The position numbers and the translations under genes are program-made. From the NCBI RefSeq assembly GCF_017876625.1, contig NZ_JAGIOH010000001.1, positions 5,477,501-5,541,500 on the forward strand: 64,000 bases of DNA, read 5' to 3'. The DNA comes from Streptomyces syringium. Its GTDB lineage: Bacteria > Actinomycetota > Actinomycetes > Streptomycetales > Streptomycetaceae. Below the pieces are notes generated by a model. The model ran no database searches. It had not been told where the DNA came from and saw nothing but the letters and a program-made list of their open reading frames with translations. The first letter of the stretch is position 1. Every line of letters begins with the position of its first letter. Shown in pieces: positions 26,999-35,745 of this stretch.

Positions 26999-27024
26999 GA
27001 TTCCATGCCCCCGGGCATGGAATC
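26999..27024. promoter_or_regulatory. Perfect palindrome at the sipZ transcription start region
   Basis: GATTCCATGCCC, 2 nt, then its exact complement (26999-27010 and 27013-27024). It begins 2 nt after the -10 hexamer, at the expected start of transcription. An operator or a 5'-end hairpin; without a T-run it is a poor terminator. Confidence 0.7.
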
Positions 27025-27051
27025 CGATCTTCTAGGCGGGCGGGGCACGGG

Positions 27052-27795
27052 ATGAGCGTGGTGACGCGGACGACCGACGGCCACGGCCGCGCGGGCAGGA
27101 CACTGTCCGGGCTGGCCGTGGCCGTCGGTCTGTTGCTCTTCCTCGGCGGGTTCGTGTGGGGAGCCGTCCTCTACCGCCCCTACACCGTGCCCACCCATTC
27201 GATGTCGCCCACCATCGGGATCGGCGACCGGGTCCTCGCCCAGCGGATCGACGGCGACGACGTGCGGCGCGGGGACGTCGTCGTTTTCGAGGACCGGCTC
27301 TGGGCCGACCAGCCCATGGTCAAGCGGGTCGTCGGGGTCGGCGGTGACAAGGTCGCCTGCTGCGACCGGCAGGGGCGGATGACGATCAACGGTGAGCCGC
27401 TCGTTGAGCCCTATGTGCCGGGGGCCGGGCCGGCCTCGCCGACCGGCTTCTCCGCCACCGTGCCCGACGGACAGCTCTTCCTCCTCGGCGACCACCGCGC
27501 CGACTCCCTGGACTCCCGTACCCACCTGACCGACGCCGGCCGGGGGTCGGTGCCGCGCACGGCGGTCAAGGCGCGGGTGGACGCCACCGCCTGGCCCATG
27601 GCCGGCTGGGGCATGATCGACCGGCCCGCCGCCTTCGCCGCGCTGCCGGGCGGCACCTCGGAGCCCGGACCGCTGCCGCTGGTGGTGACCTCGGTCGTCG
27701 TCGGGGCCGTGCTTATCCTGGGCGGTGCGGCGTACGGGCCCCTCGCACGCCGGCTGAACAGGAACGGCAGGACGATGGCGGTATCGCATGGCTGA
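27052..27795 (+). CDS. sipZ: Type I signal peptidase SipZ
   Basis: 247 residues, the smallest of the four. A transmembrane helix (about 20-40), the catalytic Ser in VPTHSMSPT, the Lys in MVKRVVGVGG, GDHRADSLDSR, and a second transmembrane helix at the C-terminus (about 205-230). The ATG at 27052 is the first suitable start after the promoter and palindrome. It overlaps the Nudix gene by 8 nt. Confidence 0.92.
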   Translation: MSVVTRTTDGHGRAGRTLSGLAVAVGLLLFLGGFVWGAVLYRPYTVPTHSMSPTIGIGDRVLAQRIDGDDVRRGDVVVFEDRLWADQPMVKRVVGVGGDKVACCDRQGRMTINGEPLVEPYVPGAGPASPTGFSATVPDGQLFLLGDHRADSLDSRTHLTDAGRGSVPRTAVKARVDATAWPMAGWGMIDRPAAFAALPGGTSEPGPLPLVVTSVVVGAVLILGGAAYGPLARRLNRNGRTMAVSHG

Positions 27796-28276
27796 CGGCA
27801 CGCGCAGGGCGGCGCGCGTCATCCTGCTCGATGCGCGGGACCGCGTCCTGCTGATGAACGGCTTCGAGCCGGCCGACCCCACGAGCACCTGGTGGTTCAC
27901 CCCGGGCGGCGGGCTGGAGGGCGACGAGACCTGGGAGCAGGCGGCGCGCCGGGAGCTGGCCGAGGAGACCGGGATCACAGAGATCGAGCTGGGCCCGGTG
28001 CTCTGGCGCCGGTTCTGCTCCTTCCCCTTCGACGGGCGGCGCTGGGACCAGGAAGAGCAGTACTTCCTGGCCCGCACCGAGCAGGCGGGTCTGTGGACGG
28101 GCGGCGGGACCGAACTGGAGCGCCGCAGTGTCACGGGCCTGCGGTGGTGGACCTGCGAGGAACTCCTCGCGGCCCGTGAGACGGTGTATCCGACCAGGCT
28201 CGGCGAGCTGCTGCGTACGCTGCTCGACGAGGGACCCCCGAGTACGCCGGTGCTCCTGGAGACTGAGCGCGCCTGA
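27788..28276 (+). CDS. Nudix hydrolase
   Basis: Hydrolyses a nucleoside diphosphate linked to another group; 162 residues, cytoplasmic. The Nudix box GGLEGDETWEQAARRELAEE(TG) matches GX5EX7REUXEEXGU exactly (about residues 40-61), so it should be active. The substrate cannot be told. It sits second in the sipZ operon. Confidence 0.92.
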   Translation: MADGTRRAARVILLDARDRVLLMNGFEPADPTSTWWFTPGGGLEGDETWEQAARRELAEETGITEIELGPVLWRRFCSFPFDGRRWDQEEQYFLARTEQAGLWTGGGTELERRSVTGLRWWTCEELLAARETVYPTRLGELLRTLLDEGPPSTPVLLETERA

Positions 28277-28315
28277 CGCACAATGGGGGGACGCACGGCT
28301 GAAGGGGAACATGCC

Positions 28316-28624
28316 ATGAGCGCCGAGGACCTCGAGAAGTACGAGACCGAGATGGAGCTGAAGCTCTACCGGGAGTACCGCGATGTCGTCGGTCTGTTCA
28401 AATACGTGATCGAGACCGAGCGCCGGTTCTATCTCACGAACGACTACGAGATGCAGGTCCACTCCGTGCAGGGCGAGGTCTTCTTCGAGGTCTCGATGGC
28501 CGACGCGTGGGTGTGGGACATGTACCGCCCGGCCCGGTTCGTGAAGCAGGTGCGCGTCCTCACGTTCAAGGACGTGAACATCGAGGAGCTGAACAAGAGC
28601 GATCTCGATCTTCCGGGCGGCTGA
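28316..28624 (+). CDS. DUF2469 family protein
   Basis: A 102-residue acidic protein of an actinobacterial conserved family with no known function. Characteristic segments: EDLEKYETEMELKLYREYRD and a WVWDMYRPARFV stretch. Start ATG 28316 with GAAGGGG 11 nt upstream. It is widely conserved next to yraN in actinobacteria. Confidence 0.85.
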   Translation: MSAEDLEKYETEMELKLYREYRDVVGLFKYVIETERRFYLTNDYEMQVHSVQGEVFFEVSMADAWVWDMYRPARFVKQVRVLTFKDVNIEELNKSDLDLPGG

Positions 28625-28673
28625 TGCCTCCCGCTGGGCCGCCTCGGGGCGACAGCCCTTCCGGGTGACGGGG

Positions 28674-28700
28674 TTTTCCACAACCACCGGGTTATCCACC
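28674..28700 (+). promoter_or_regulatory. Pair of DnaA-box-like sequences upstream of yraN
   Basis: TTTTCCACA (28674-28682) and TTATCCACC (28692-28700), each one or two changes from the Streptomyces DnaA box TTGTCCACA, 18 bp apart in the same orientation. Confidence 0.45.
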
Positions 28701-28754
28701 AAGATCCAATAGTTGGGGGCGGGCGCGGCACAGTCGGTGCCGGAGGTGGTGCCC

Positions 28755-29114
28755 GTGAACGCCCGAGGAGCACTCGGCCGCTACGGCGAGAATCTGGCGG
28801 CCCGGCGGCTGACCGAGGCCGGGATCGTCATCCTGGAGCGCAATTGGAGATGCCGGGCCGGCGAGATCGACGTCGTCGCCCTGGATGCCGACGCGCTGGT
28901 CGTGTGCGAGGTGAAGACCCGCCGCACGGGGGCCTATGAACACCCGATGGCCGCCGTCACCCCGGTGAAGGCCGAGCGGCTGCGGCGGCTCGCCGAGTGC
29001 TGGCTGGAGCGGCACGGCGGACCGCCGCCGGGCGGGGTGCGGATCGATCTGGTGGGGGTGGTCGTCCCCGACCGGGGCGCCCCCGTCGTCGAGCACGTCA
29101 AGGGGGTGGCCTGA
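28755..29114 (+). CDS. YraN-family (UPF0102) nuclease-like protein
   Basis: 119 residues with the restriction-endonuclease-like fold of this family: GRYGENLAARRL, then the core pattern CRAGEIDVVALD...VVCEVKTRR, with an active-site-like D...E.K arrangement. GTG 28755 has GGAGG upstream. Its stop overlaps the comM start by one nt (TGATG). It is conserved next to comM and dprA, so a link to DNA uptake or recombination is inferred. Confidence 0.88.
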   Translation: MNARGALGRYGENLAARRLTEAGIVILERNWRCRAGEIDVVALDADALVVCEVKTRRTGAYEHPMAAVTPVKAERLRRLAECWLERHGGPPPGGVRIDLVGVVVPDRGAPVVEHVKGVA

Positions 29115-30730
29115 TGGGTTTCGCCCGTACCTGCTCGGTGGCCCTCGTCGGTGTCGAAGGGGTCGTGGTGGAGGTCCAGGCCGACCTGGAGCCGGGCGTC
29201 GCGGCCTTCACCCTCGTCGGCCTCCCCGACAAGAGCCTGGTCGAGAGCCGGGACCGGGTCCGCGCCGCGGTCGTGAACTCCGGGGCGGAGTGGCCGCAGA
29301 AGAAACTGACGGTGGGTCTGAGCCCGGCCTCGGTCCCCAAGGGCGGCAGCGGCTTCGACCTGGCGGTGGCCTGCGCGGTGCTGGGGGCCGCCGAGCGCAT
29401 CGACCCGCGCGAGATCGCCGACCTGATGATGATCGGTGAGCTGGGCCTCGACGGCCGGGTCCGCCCGGTGCGCGGCATTCTCCCCGCGGTCCTCGCCGCC
29501 GCCGAGGCCGGTTACCGCCAGGTCGTCGTCCCCGAACGCACGACGGCCGAAGCCGCCTTGGTGCCCGGCGTCTCGGTACTCGGCGTCCGCAGCCTGCGTC
29601 AGCTGATCGCGGTCCTGACGGACGAGCCGGTGCCCGAGGAGGAGGACCGGCCGCGCGAAGGCAGCCCCGACCCGATGCTGGCGGGACTGTCGGTGCCGGG
29701 GGTGGGGATCGGGGCGGGCGCCCTCCTCGGCGAGCGCCGGCCGGACCTCGCCGAGGTCGCAGGCCAGAGCAGAGCGCGCCGGGCGCTGGAAGTCGCCGCG
29801 GCCGGGCGTCACCACCTCTACTTCCAGGGCCCGCCGGGCGCCGGCAAGACCATGCTCGCGGAGCGGCTGCCCGGTCTGCTGCCGCCGCTCACCCCGCAGG
29901 AATCCCTGGAGGTCACCGCGGTCCACTCGGTGGCCGGGGTACTGCCCGCCGGTCAGCCCCTCGTCGAGCGGGCACCGTACTGCGCGCCCCACCACTCCGC
30001 GTCCATGGCCTCGCTCGTCGGCGGCGGTTCGGGGATGCCCCGGCCCGGGGCGGTGTCCTTGGCGCACCGAGGCGTGTTGTTCATGGACGAGGCCCCGGAG
30101 TTCTCGGGGCGGGTGCTCGATGCCCTTCGGCAGCCACTGGAGTCGGGCCACGTGATCGTGGCCCGTTCCGCGGGGGTGATGCGACTGCCCGCCCGCTTCC
30201 TTCTCGCCCTGGCCGCCAATCCCTGCCCGTGCGGGCGGCACGGGCTGACCGGTGAGGGCTGCGACTGTGCCCCACAGGCGGTCAGACGGTACCGGTCACG
30301 CCTGTCCGGCCCGCTCATGGACCGCGTCGATCTGCGGGTCACGGTCGAACCGGTGACCCGGTCCGAGCTCGTCGGTCTGGGTGCGGGGCACGGGGCGGAG
30401 TCGACCGCCGATGTCGCCGCGCGCGTTCGCACCGCCCGGGACCGGGCCCTCTTCCGGTACGCGGAGACGCCCTGGCGCACCAACAGCGAGGTGCCCGGAC
30501 ACGAACTGCGGACCCGCTGGCGTGCCGCCCCGGAAGCCCTGGCCGAGGCCGAACGGGACATGGAGCGAGGGCTGCTGACGGCGCGTGGCCTCGACCGGGT
30601 CCTGAGGGTGGCCTGGACGCTGGCGGACCTCGCGGGCCACGACCGCCCCGACGCGGCCGACGTGAACCACGCGCTCGAACTGCGCACGGGCTTTCAACGC
30701 GGCCCCGCCCTGACCGGAGCCCCGGCATGA
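29114..30730 (+). CDS. comM: YifB/ComM-family AAA+ ATPase (Mg-chelatase-like)
   Basis: 538 residues. An N-terminal Lon-protease-like domain (about residues 1-170, LVGLPDKSLVESRDRV) is followed by the AAA+ domain: Walker A GPPGAGKTM at about residue 239, Walker B GVLFMDEAPEF, and an NPCPCG zinc-like segment. Related ComM is a helicase that helps branch migration during natural transformation in Gram-negatives. Its neighbour dprA supports a recombination role. It overlaps dprA by 4 nt. Confidence 0.9.
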   Translation: MGFARTCSVALVGVEGVVVEVQADLEPGVAAFTLVGLPDKSLVESRDRVRAAVVNSGAEWPQKKLTVGLSPASVPKGGSGFDLAVACAVLGAAERIDPREIADLMMIGELGLDGRVRPVRGILPAVLAAAEAGYRQVVVPERTTAEAALVPGVSVLGVRSLRQLIAVLTDEPVPEEEDRPREGSPDPMLAGLSVPGVGIGAGALLGERRPDLAEVAGQSRARRALEVAAAGRHHLYFQGPPGAGKTMLAERLPGLLPPLTPQESLEVTAVHSVAGVLPAGQPLVERAPYCAPHHSASMASLVGGGSGMPRPGAVSLAHRGVLFMDEAPEFSGRVLDALRQPLESGHVIVARSAGVMRLPARFLLALAANPCPCGRHGLTGEGCDCAPQAVRRYRSRLSGPLMDRVDLRVTVEPVTRSELVGLGAGHGAESTADVAARVRTARDRALFRYAETPWRTNSEVPGHELRTRWRAAPEALAEAERDMERGLLTARGLDRVLRVAWTLADLAGHDRPDAADVNHALELRTGFQRGPALTGAPA

Positions 30731-32007
30731 CGCCCTATGTCCCGGACTTCATCCCCGGCTGCACGCCGGATGCCACCGCGGATCCTGCTGCGCATCCCGC
30801 TCCGGATTCCGCCGCGGATCCCGCTCGGGGCTCCGTTCCCGACGGCGAACGGCTCGCCAGGGCCGCGTTGACGAGACTGACCGAGCCGGGGGACGAGACC
30901 GTGGGGCGGTGGGTGCGGGAGCTGGGGGCCGCCGCCCTGGTCCGGGGGCTGACGGGCGCGGGCCCGCCGCCGAAGGGGGCGCGCGAGGAGCGACTGGCGG
31001 GGTGCCGGGCCCGTGCCACCCTCCTCGACCCGGCGGGCGACCTCGACGCCGTGGCCCGGCTGGGCGGCCGCTTCCTGTGCCCCGGCGACCGGGAATGGCC
31101 CGGGCAGCTCGACGACCTGGGAGATGCCCGCCCCCTCGGCCTATGGGTGCGTGGCCGTGCGAACGTTCGACTGTGGGCGCTGCGCTCCGTCGCCGTGGTC
31201 GGCGCCCGCGCCTGTACCGATTACGGATCGCATGTGGCGGCCTCCTTCGGGGCGGGGCTGGCCGAGCGCGGCTGGGTGGTGGTCTCGGGCGCCGCCTACG
31301 GGGTCGACGGTGCGGCCCACCGCGGGGCGCTCGCCGCGGGCGGGGCGACGGTGGCCGTGCTGGCCTCGGGGGTGGATGTGCCCTATCCGCGCGGACACAC
31401 CGAGTTGATCGACCGGATCGCGGAACAGGGTCTCGTCCTGGCCGAGTTGCCACCCGGCGGTCATCCCACCCGCAGCCGGTTCGTCCTGCGCAACCGCGTC
31501 ATCGCCGCGTTGACGCGCGGGACGCTGGTGGTGGAGGCCGAATACCGCAGCGGATCCCTCGTCACGGCGCGCCGGGCACGGCGCCTCGGCCGCCAGACCA
31601 TGGGCGTTCCCGGCCCGGTCACTTCCGGACTGTCGGCCGGCGTGCACGAACTGCTGCGCGAGGAGGCGAGCCTGGTGACCGATGCCGACGAGGTCGCCGA
31701 GCTGGTCGGCCGCATCGGCGAGCTGGCGCCCGAGCGGCGCGGGCCGATCGTGGCCCGGGACCTGCTGGAACCCACGGCGGCCGGAGTACTGGAGGCCCTG
31801 CCCGGACGGGGCGGCGGGCGACTGGACGACATCGCCCGGGACGCCGCCCTGAGCCGGGACCGGACGCTCGCCGGCCTCTACGAACTCCAGGCCCTGGGCT
31901 TCGTCGAACGACGTGGTGACCTCTGGCAGTTGGCCGGCCCGCCGTCAACATCCGGCACCCCCAAGCCCCCCGGACGACGCCCGACCGTGCGGCGAGGCGG
32001 TACTTGA
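30727..32007 (+). CDS. dprA: DNA processing protein DprA
   Basis: Binds ssDNA and loads RecA. 426 residues with a Pro/Ala/Asp-rich N-terminus (about 40). The Rossmann domain has VVGARACTDYG, SGAAYGVDGAAHRGAL and ASGVDVPYPRGH, then RFVLRNRVIAALTRGTLVVEA. A winged-helix C-terminal part (about residues 355-400) and a basic tail follow. It is coupled to comM by an ATGA overlap. Confidence 0.95.
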   Translation: MTPYVPDFIPGCTPDATADPAAHPAPDSAADPARGSVPDGERLARAALTRLTEPGDETVGRWVRELGAAALVRGLTGAGPPPKGAREERLAGCRARATLLDPAGDLDAVARLGGRFLCPGDREWPGQLDDLGDARPLGLWVRGRANVRLWALRSVAVVGARACTDYGSHVAASFGAGLAERGWVVVSGAAYGVDGAAHRGALAAGGATVAVLASGVDVPYPRGHTELIDRIAEQGLVLAELPPGGHPTRSRFVLRNRVIAALTRGTLVVEAEYRSGSLVTARRARRLGRQTMGVPGPVTSGLSAGVHELLREEASLVTDADEVAELVGRIGELAPERRGPIVARDLLEPTAAGVLEALPGRGGGRLDDIARDAALSRDRTLAGLYELQALGFVERRGDLWQLAGPPSTSGTPKPPGRRPTVRRGGT

Positions 32008-32247
32008 CCTGGGGCGATCGGGTGAAAGGGTTAAGGCGATGACCGAGGCAGCCGATGCGGCGAGCTCTGTACGGCCGCCGCACCACGGTGCGGACGCCAT
32101 GCCGGGGCGCGGGCGGCGGAGCATATCCGCGCATCACCGAAGGAGTTCTCTTCGCTCACCGCGACGCCTCAGTCACGCTACGCTCACGGGAATTCCGCCA
32201 TTCGTACCCCTCGATCCACGTCACACCAGAACGGCTCAAGACGACGA

Positions 32248-33084
32248 ATGCCCCAGCACACCTCCGGGTCCGACCGCGCGGCTGCGCCGCCCGCAGCTCG
32301 CGGCGCCGCGCGCCCTCCCGCGCCCTCGACGCTCGACGAGCTGTGGCGGTCGTACAAGGCCTCGGGCGACGAACGGCTGCGGGAGCAGTTGATCCTGCAC
32401 TACTCGCCGCTGGTGAAATACGTGGCGGGCCGGGTCAGCGTCGGACTGCCGCCCAATGTGGAGCAGGCCGACTTCGTCTCCTCCGGGATCTTCGGGCTGA
32501 TCGACGCCATCGAGAAATTCGACCCCGCGCGGGCCATCAAGTTCGAGACCTACGCCATCACCCGGATCCGGGGAGCGATGATCGACGAACTGCGCGCGCT
32601 GGACTGGATCCCGCGCTCTGTCCGGCAGAAGGCGCGTGCCGTCGAGCGCGCCTACGCCACGCTGGAGGCCGAGCTGCGCCGCACGCCCACCGAGGCGGAG
32701 GTCGCCGCGGAGATGGGCATCGCGCTGGAGGAACTGCACAGCGTTTTCAGCCAGTTGTCCCTGGCCAACGTGGTGGCGCTGGAAGACCTGCTGCACGCCG
32801 GCGACGAGGGCGGCGAGCGGCTCAGCCTCATGGACACGCTGGAGGACACCGCCGCCGACGACCCGGTCGAGGTGGCCGAGGACCACGAGCTGCGCCGACT
32901 GCTGGCCCGCGCCATCAACACCCTCCCGGAGCGCGAGAAGACCGTCGTCACCCTGTACTACTACGAGGGCCTCACGCTGGCCGAGATCGGCCAGGTGCTC
33001 GGTGTCACCGAGAGCCGGGTCAGTCAGATCCACACCAAGTCGGTGCTCCAGCTGCGGGCCAAGCTGGCGGATGTCGGACGCTGA
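32248..33084 (+). CDS. whiG: Sporulation sigma factor WhiG
   Basis: An RNA polymerase sigma factor (FliA type) that starts the sporulation programme in aerial hyphae. 278 residues. Region 2 (SPLVKYVAGRVSVGL, then FVSSGIFGLIDAIEKFDP and ITRIRGAMIDELRALDW) and region 4 (LPEREKTVVTLYYYEGLTLAE, ESRVSQIH) are intact. It holds its own promoter region in the 240-nt gap 32008-32247, where no clear hexamers are seen. It stands alone before a TetR gene, as in S. coelicolor. Confidence 0.95.
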   Translation: MPQHTSGSDRAAAPPAARGAARPPAPSTLDELWRSYKASGDERLREQLILHYSPLVKYVAGRVSVGLPPNVEQADFVSSGIFGLIDAIEKFDPARAIKFETYAITRIRGAMIDELRALDWIPRSVRQKARAVERAYATLEAELRRTPTEAEVAAEMGIALEELHSVFSQLSLANVVALEDLLHAGDEGGERLSLMDTLEDTAADDPVEVAEDHELRRLLARAINTLPEREKTVVTLYYYEGLTLAEIGQVLGVTESRVSQIHTKSVLQLRAKLADVGR

Positions 33085-33134
33085 ATCGTCCCTCCAGCGT
33101 CGTCCTCGACGGGGTGGGTCCGTAGAGTGGACGC

Positions 33135-33716
33135 GTGCCCAGGATTCGAGCGGCCTCCGTGGCCGAGCACCGGACGATGCAGCGCGGCGCCCTGCTGGAC
33201 GCCGCCCGCTCCCTGCTGTCCGAAGGCGGTACGGAGGCGCTGACCTTTCCCGCCCTCGCCGAGCGCACCGGACTCGCGCGGTCCTCGGTCTATGAGTACT
33301 TCCGCTCGCGGGCGGCGGTGGTCGAGGAGCTGTGCGCCGTCGACTTCCCCGTCTGGGCGGCGGAGGTCGAAGCCGCGATGGACCGGGCGGACACGCCCGA
33401 GGCGAAGATCGAAGCGTATGTGCGACAGCAGCTCGCGCTCGTCGGCGACCGCCGTCACCGGGCCGTGGTCGCGATCTCGGCGGGTGAGCTGGACGCGGGC
33501 GCCCGGGAGAAGATCCGCGCCGCACACGGCGGGCTGATCGCCATGGTCGTCGAGGCCCTCATGAGCCTCGGCCACGAGCAGCCCCGGCTGGCCGCCATGC
33601 TCCTCCAGGGCGTCGTGGACGCCGCCGTACGCCGGATCGAGCTGGGCGCCGCCGAGGAGCCGCACCGGATCACCGAAGCAGCGGTCTCCATGGCCCTGCG
33701 CGGCGTCCGGGGCTGA
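33135..33716 (+). CDS. TetR-family transcriptional regulator
   Basis: 193 residues. An N-terminal helix-turn-helix (GALLDAARSLLSEGG...LARSSVYEYFRSRAAVVEEL) is followed by an all-helical ligand domain. The ligand and target are unknown. The GTG at 33135 has no Shine-Dalgarno; TAGAGT at 33123-33128 ends 6 nt before it, pointing to a leaderless message. The conserved place between whiG and rpsB gives no clear clue to function. Confidence 0.85.
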   Translation: MPRIRAASVAEHRTMQRGALLDAARSLLSEGGTEALTFPALAERTGLARSSVYEYFRSRAAVVEELCAVDFPVWAAEVEAAMDRADTPEAKIEAYVRQQLALVGDRRHRAVVAISAGELDAGAREKIRAAHGGLIAMVVEALMSLGHEQPRLAAMLLQGVVDAAVRRIELGAAEEPHRITEAAVSMALRGVRG

Positions 33717-33761
33717 GCCCTCCTCCTGGCCCTCCCTTGCTGGGCCGCCTTGGCCTCTTTC

Positions 33762-34454
33762 TCACGGAGGAAGCAGCGGGATGGCGCCGGTCAGCGGGAG
33801 CAGACGGGACGGGGCGCGGCGGAGCATGTGCGGCGGCAACAGGCTCAGCGGGTCGAGATAGGCCTCACCGCGCCGCAGCCCCCAGTGCAGACAGCCTGCC
33901 GGGACGGGGACGCCTCCCACGCCGTTGCGGCAGTGGGAGAAGAGCGGTCCGCCCGCCAGGACGCCGATCACCTCTCCCGCCGCCACCCGGTCGCCCACGC
34001 GCGCCGTCGCCCGTACCGGCTCGTACGTCGTGCGCAGCGGCGGATCGCCGGTGCCGGACAGCTCCACCACCAGCACCGGGCGTCCCGCGACCGGGCCGGC
34101 GAAGGTGATCGTGCCCGGCGCCGCGGCCCGCACCGGCTGCCCGGGGCCGGCGGCGAGGTCCACCCCGCGGTGGCCTGCCTTCCACGGCTCCGGAGGCGGG
34201 TCCCAGCCCCGCACGACCAGGGGCCGCGCCCCGCGCGCCCCGCCGACCGGCCAGGCCCGGTCGCCGGACGGTTGCCCAGGGTCGGCGGCGGGCGCGGCAG
34301 CCCGGCCCGGGGGAGGCCGGTCCGCGGTCGGATACGCAGCCGAAGCCGCGGTCGGATACGCAGCCGAAGCCGTGGCCGAAGCCGTGGCGCACAGGATGAT
34401 GGCCGGCAGCGCCCAGAGGGCGAGGGCTCGCACGGCCGAGCCGAGTCGTCGCAT
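33762..34454 (-). CDS. Secreted M23-like (LytM) protein with altered active site
   Basis: 230 residues. A Sec-type signal peptide covers about residues 1-30 (MRRLGS, hydrophobic core, ATASA). A Pro/Ala linker with a repeated AAYPTA motif follows, then an M23 domain: HRGVD (about residue 112) carries two of the zinc ligands, and LHWGLRRG the third. The usual HxH is CLH and the usual YxHL is TYEP, so both catalytic histidines seem missing. It may bind or regulate wall enzymes, as EnvC does, rather than cut peptidoglycan. The minus strand, convergent with the TetR gene. Confidence 0.8.
   Translation of the reverse strand: MRRLGSAVRALALWALPAIILCATASATASAAYPTAASAAYPTADRPPPGRAAAPAADPGQPSGDRAWPVGGARGARPLVVRGWDPPPEPWKAGHRGVDLAAGPGQPVRAAAPGTITFAGPVAGRPVLVVELSGTGDPPLRTTYEPVRATARVGDRVAAGEVIGVLAGGPLFSHCRNGVGGVPVPAGCLHWGLRRGEAYLDPLSLLPPHMLRRAPSRLLPLTGAIPLLPP
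34324..34371 (-). repeat. 24-bp direct repeat in the M23-like gene
   Basis: Two identical 24-bp units (34324-34347 and 34348-34371) code for the repeated linker peptide; a partial third copy follows. Confidence 0.9.
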
Positions 34455-34768
34455 GCCGTCACCGTCCCGCACTGCGCCGTCCGGTGGGGATCTTGACCCG
34501 GATCTGTGGACTACTCGCGGGTTGTGGACATCGCCGTCACCCGGGCCTTCACGGGTCCCGTACACTTCTCATGGCGATCCGGGTCACCGGATCGACTTCG
34601 CACGCCCCGCCACTGGCGCGTCAGTCCCTTTCGGGCAGCACGGTGGCCGTGTCTCTCGGTCCGTGGAACGGCTTCTCGCAAGAGTTCCCTCCGCGGCAGG
34701 CACGCCGGGGCGTCAGGAGCGGCGGCCGCCCGGCCGCCGTGGAACCGAGCAATACGAGGAGCGCGGCC
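34455..34768. other. Divergent region between the M23-like gene and rpsB
   Basis: 314 nt, no gene. It holds two DnaA-box-like sites in reverse orientation, TGTGGACTA (34505-34513) and TGTGGACAT (34523-34531), 18 bp apart. A -10-like TACACT lies at 34561-34566, from which rpsB would have a leader of about 200 nt. Confidence 0.5.
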
Positions 34769-35650
34769 ATGGCCGTCGTCACGATGCGGGAGCTGCTGGA
34801 GAGCGGCGTCCACTTCGGTCACCAGACCCGTCGTTGGAACCCGAAGATGAAGCGTTTCATCTTCACGGAGCGCAACGGCATCTACATCATCGACCTGCTC
34901 CAGTCGCTGTCGTACATCGACCGCGCCTACGAGTTCGTCAAGGAGACCGTCGCGCACGGCGGCTCCATCATGTTCGTCGGTACGAAGAAGCAGGCCCAGG
35001 AGGCCATCGCCGAGCAGGCGACCCGTGTCGGGATGCCGTACGTCAACCAGCGCTGGCTGGGCGGCATGCTCACCAACTTCTCGACCGTCTACAAGCGCCT
35101 GCAGCGCCTGAAGGAGCTCGAGCTCATCGACTTCGAGGATGTGGCCGCGTCCGGCCTCACCAAGAAGGAGCTGCTCGTCCTCTCCCGCGAGAAGACCAAG
35201 CTCGAGAAGACCCTCGGCGGTATCCGCGAGATGCAGAAGGTGCCCAGCGCCGTCTGGATCGTGGACACCAAGAAGGAGCACATCGCCGTCGGTGAGGCGC
35301 GCAAGCTCCGCATCCCGGTCGTCGCGATCCTCGACACCAACTGCGACCCCGACGAGGTCGACTACAAGATCCCGGGTAACGACGACGCGATCCGTTCCGT
35401 CACGCTGCTCACCCGCGTGATCGCCGACGCCGTCGCCGAGGGCCTCATCGCCCGTTCCGGTGCCGCCACCGGTGACGCCAAGGCCGACAAGGCCGCCGGC
35501 GAGCCGCTGGCCGAGTGGGAGCGCGACCTGCTCGAGGGCGACAAGAAGTCCGACGAGGCCGAGAAGCCGGCCGAGGCTGCTGCCGAGGCCCCCGCCGAGG
35601 CCGCTGCCGAGACCCCCGAGGCCCCGGCCGCGGACGCCGAGCAGGCCTGA
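34769..35650 (+). CDS. rpsB: 30S ribosomal protein S2
   Basis: 293 residues. The family core (VTMRELLESGVHFGHQTRRW, RWLGGMLTNF, PVVAILDTNCDPDEVDYKIPGN) is complete. An Ala/Glu/Lys-rich C-terminal tail of about 60 residues is typical of actinobacteria. ATG 34769 is preceded by GAGGAG. It begins the set rpsB-tsf-pyrH-frr-cdsA. Confidence 0.97.
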   Translation: MAVVTMRELLESGVHFGHQTRRWNPKMKRFIFTERNGIYIIDLLQSLSYIDRAYEFVKETVAHGGSIMFVGTKKQAQEAIAEQATRVGMPYVNQRWLGGMLTNFSTVYKRLQRLKELELIDFEDVAASGLTKKELLVLSREKTKLEKTLGGIREMQKVPSAVWIVDTKKEHIAVGEARKLRIPVVAILDTNCDPDEVDYKIPGNDDAIRSVTLLTRVIADAVAEGLIARSGAATGDAKADKAAGEPLAEWERDLLEGDKKSDEAEKPAEAAAEAPAEAAAETPEAPAADAEQA

Positions 35651-35669
35651 CCACTCAGTCGCGGTAGAT

Positions 35670-35702
35670 GACGGGGTCGGCGCGAGACGCGCCGCCCCCG
35701 TC
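35670..35702 (+). terminator. Hairpin between rpsB and tsf
   Basis: A 14-bp stem with one mismatch and a 3-nt loop (35670-35702). It is likely an attenuator, reducing tsf relative to rpsB, as known in other bacteria. Confidence 0.6.
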
Positions 35703-35745
35703 GTGCACCGTAGTCACAACGACTTTCGAGAAGAGATTCACGAAA

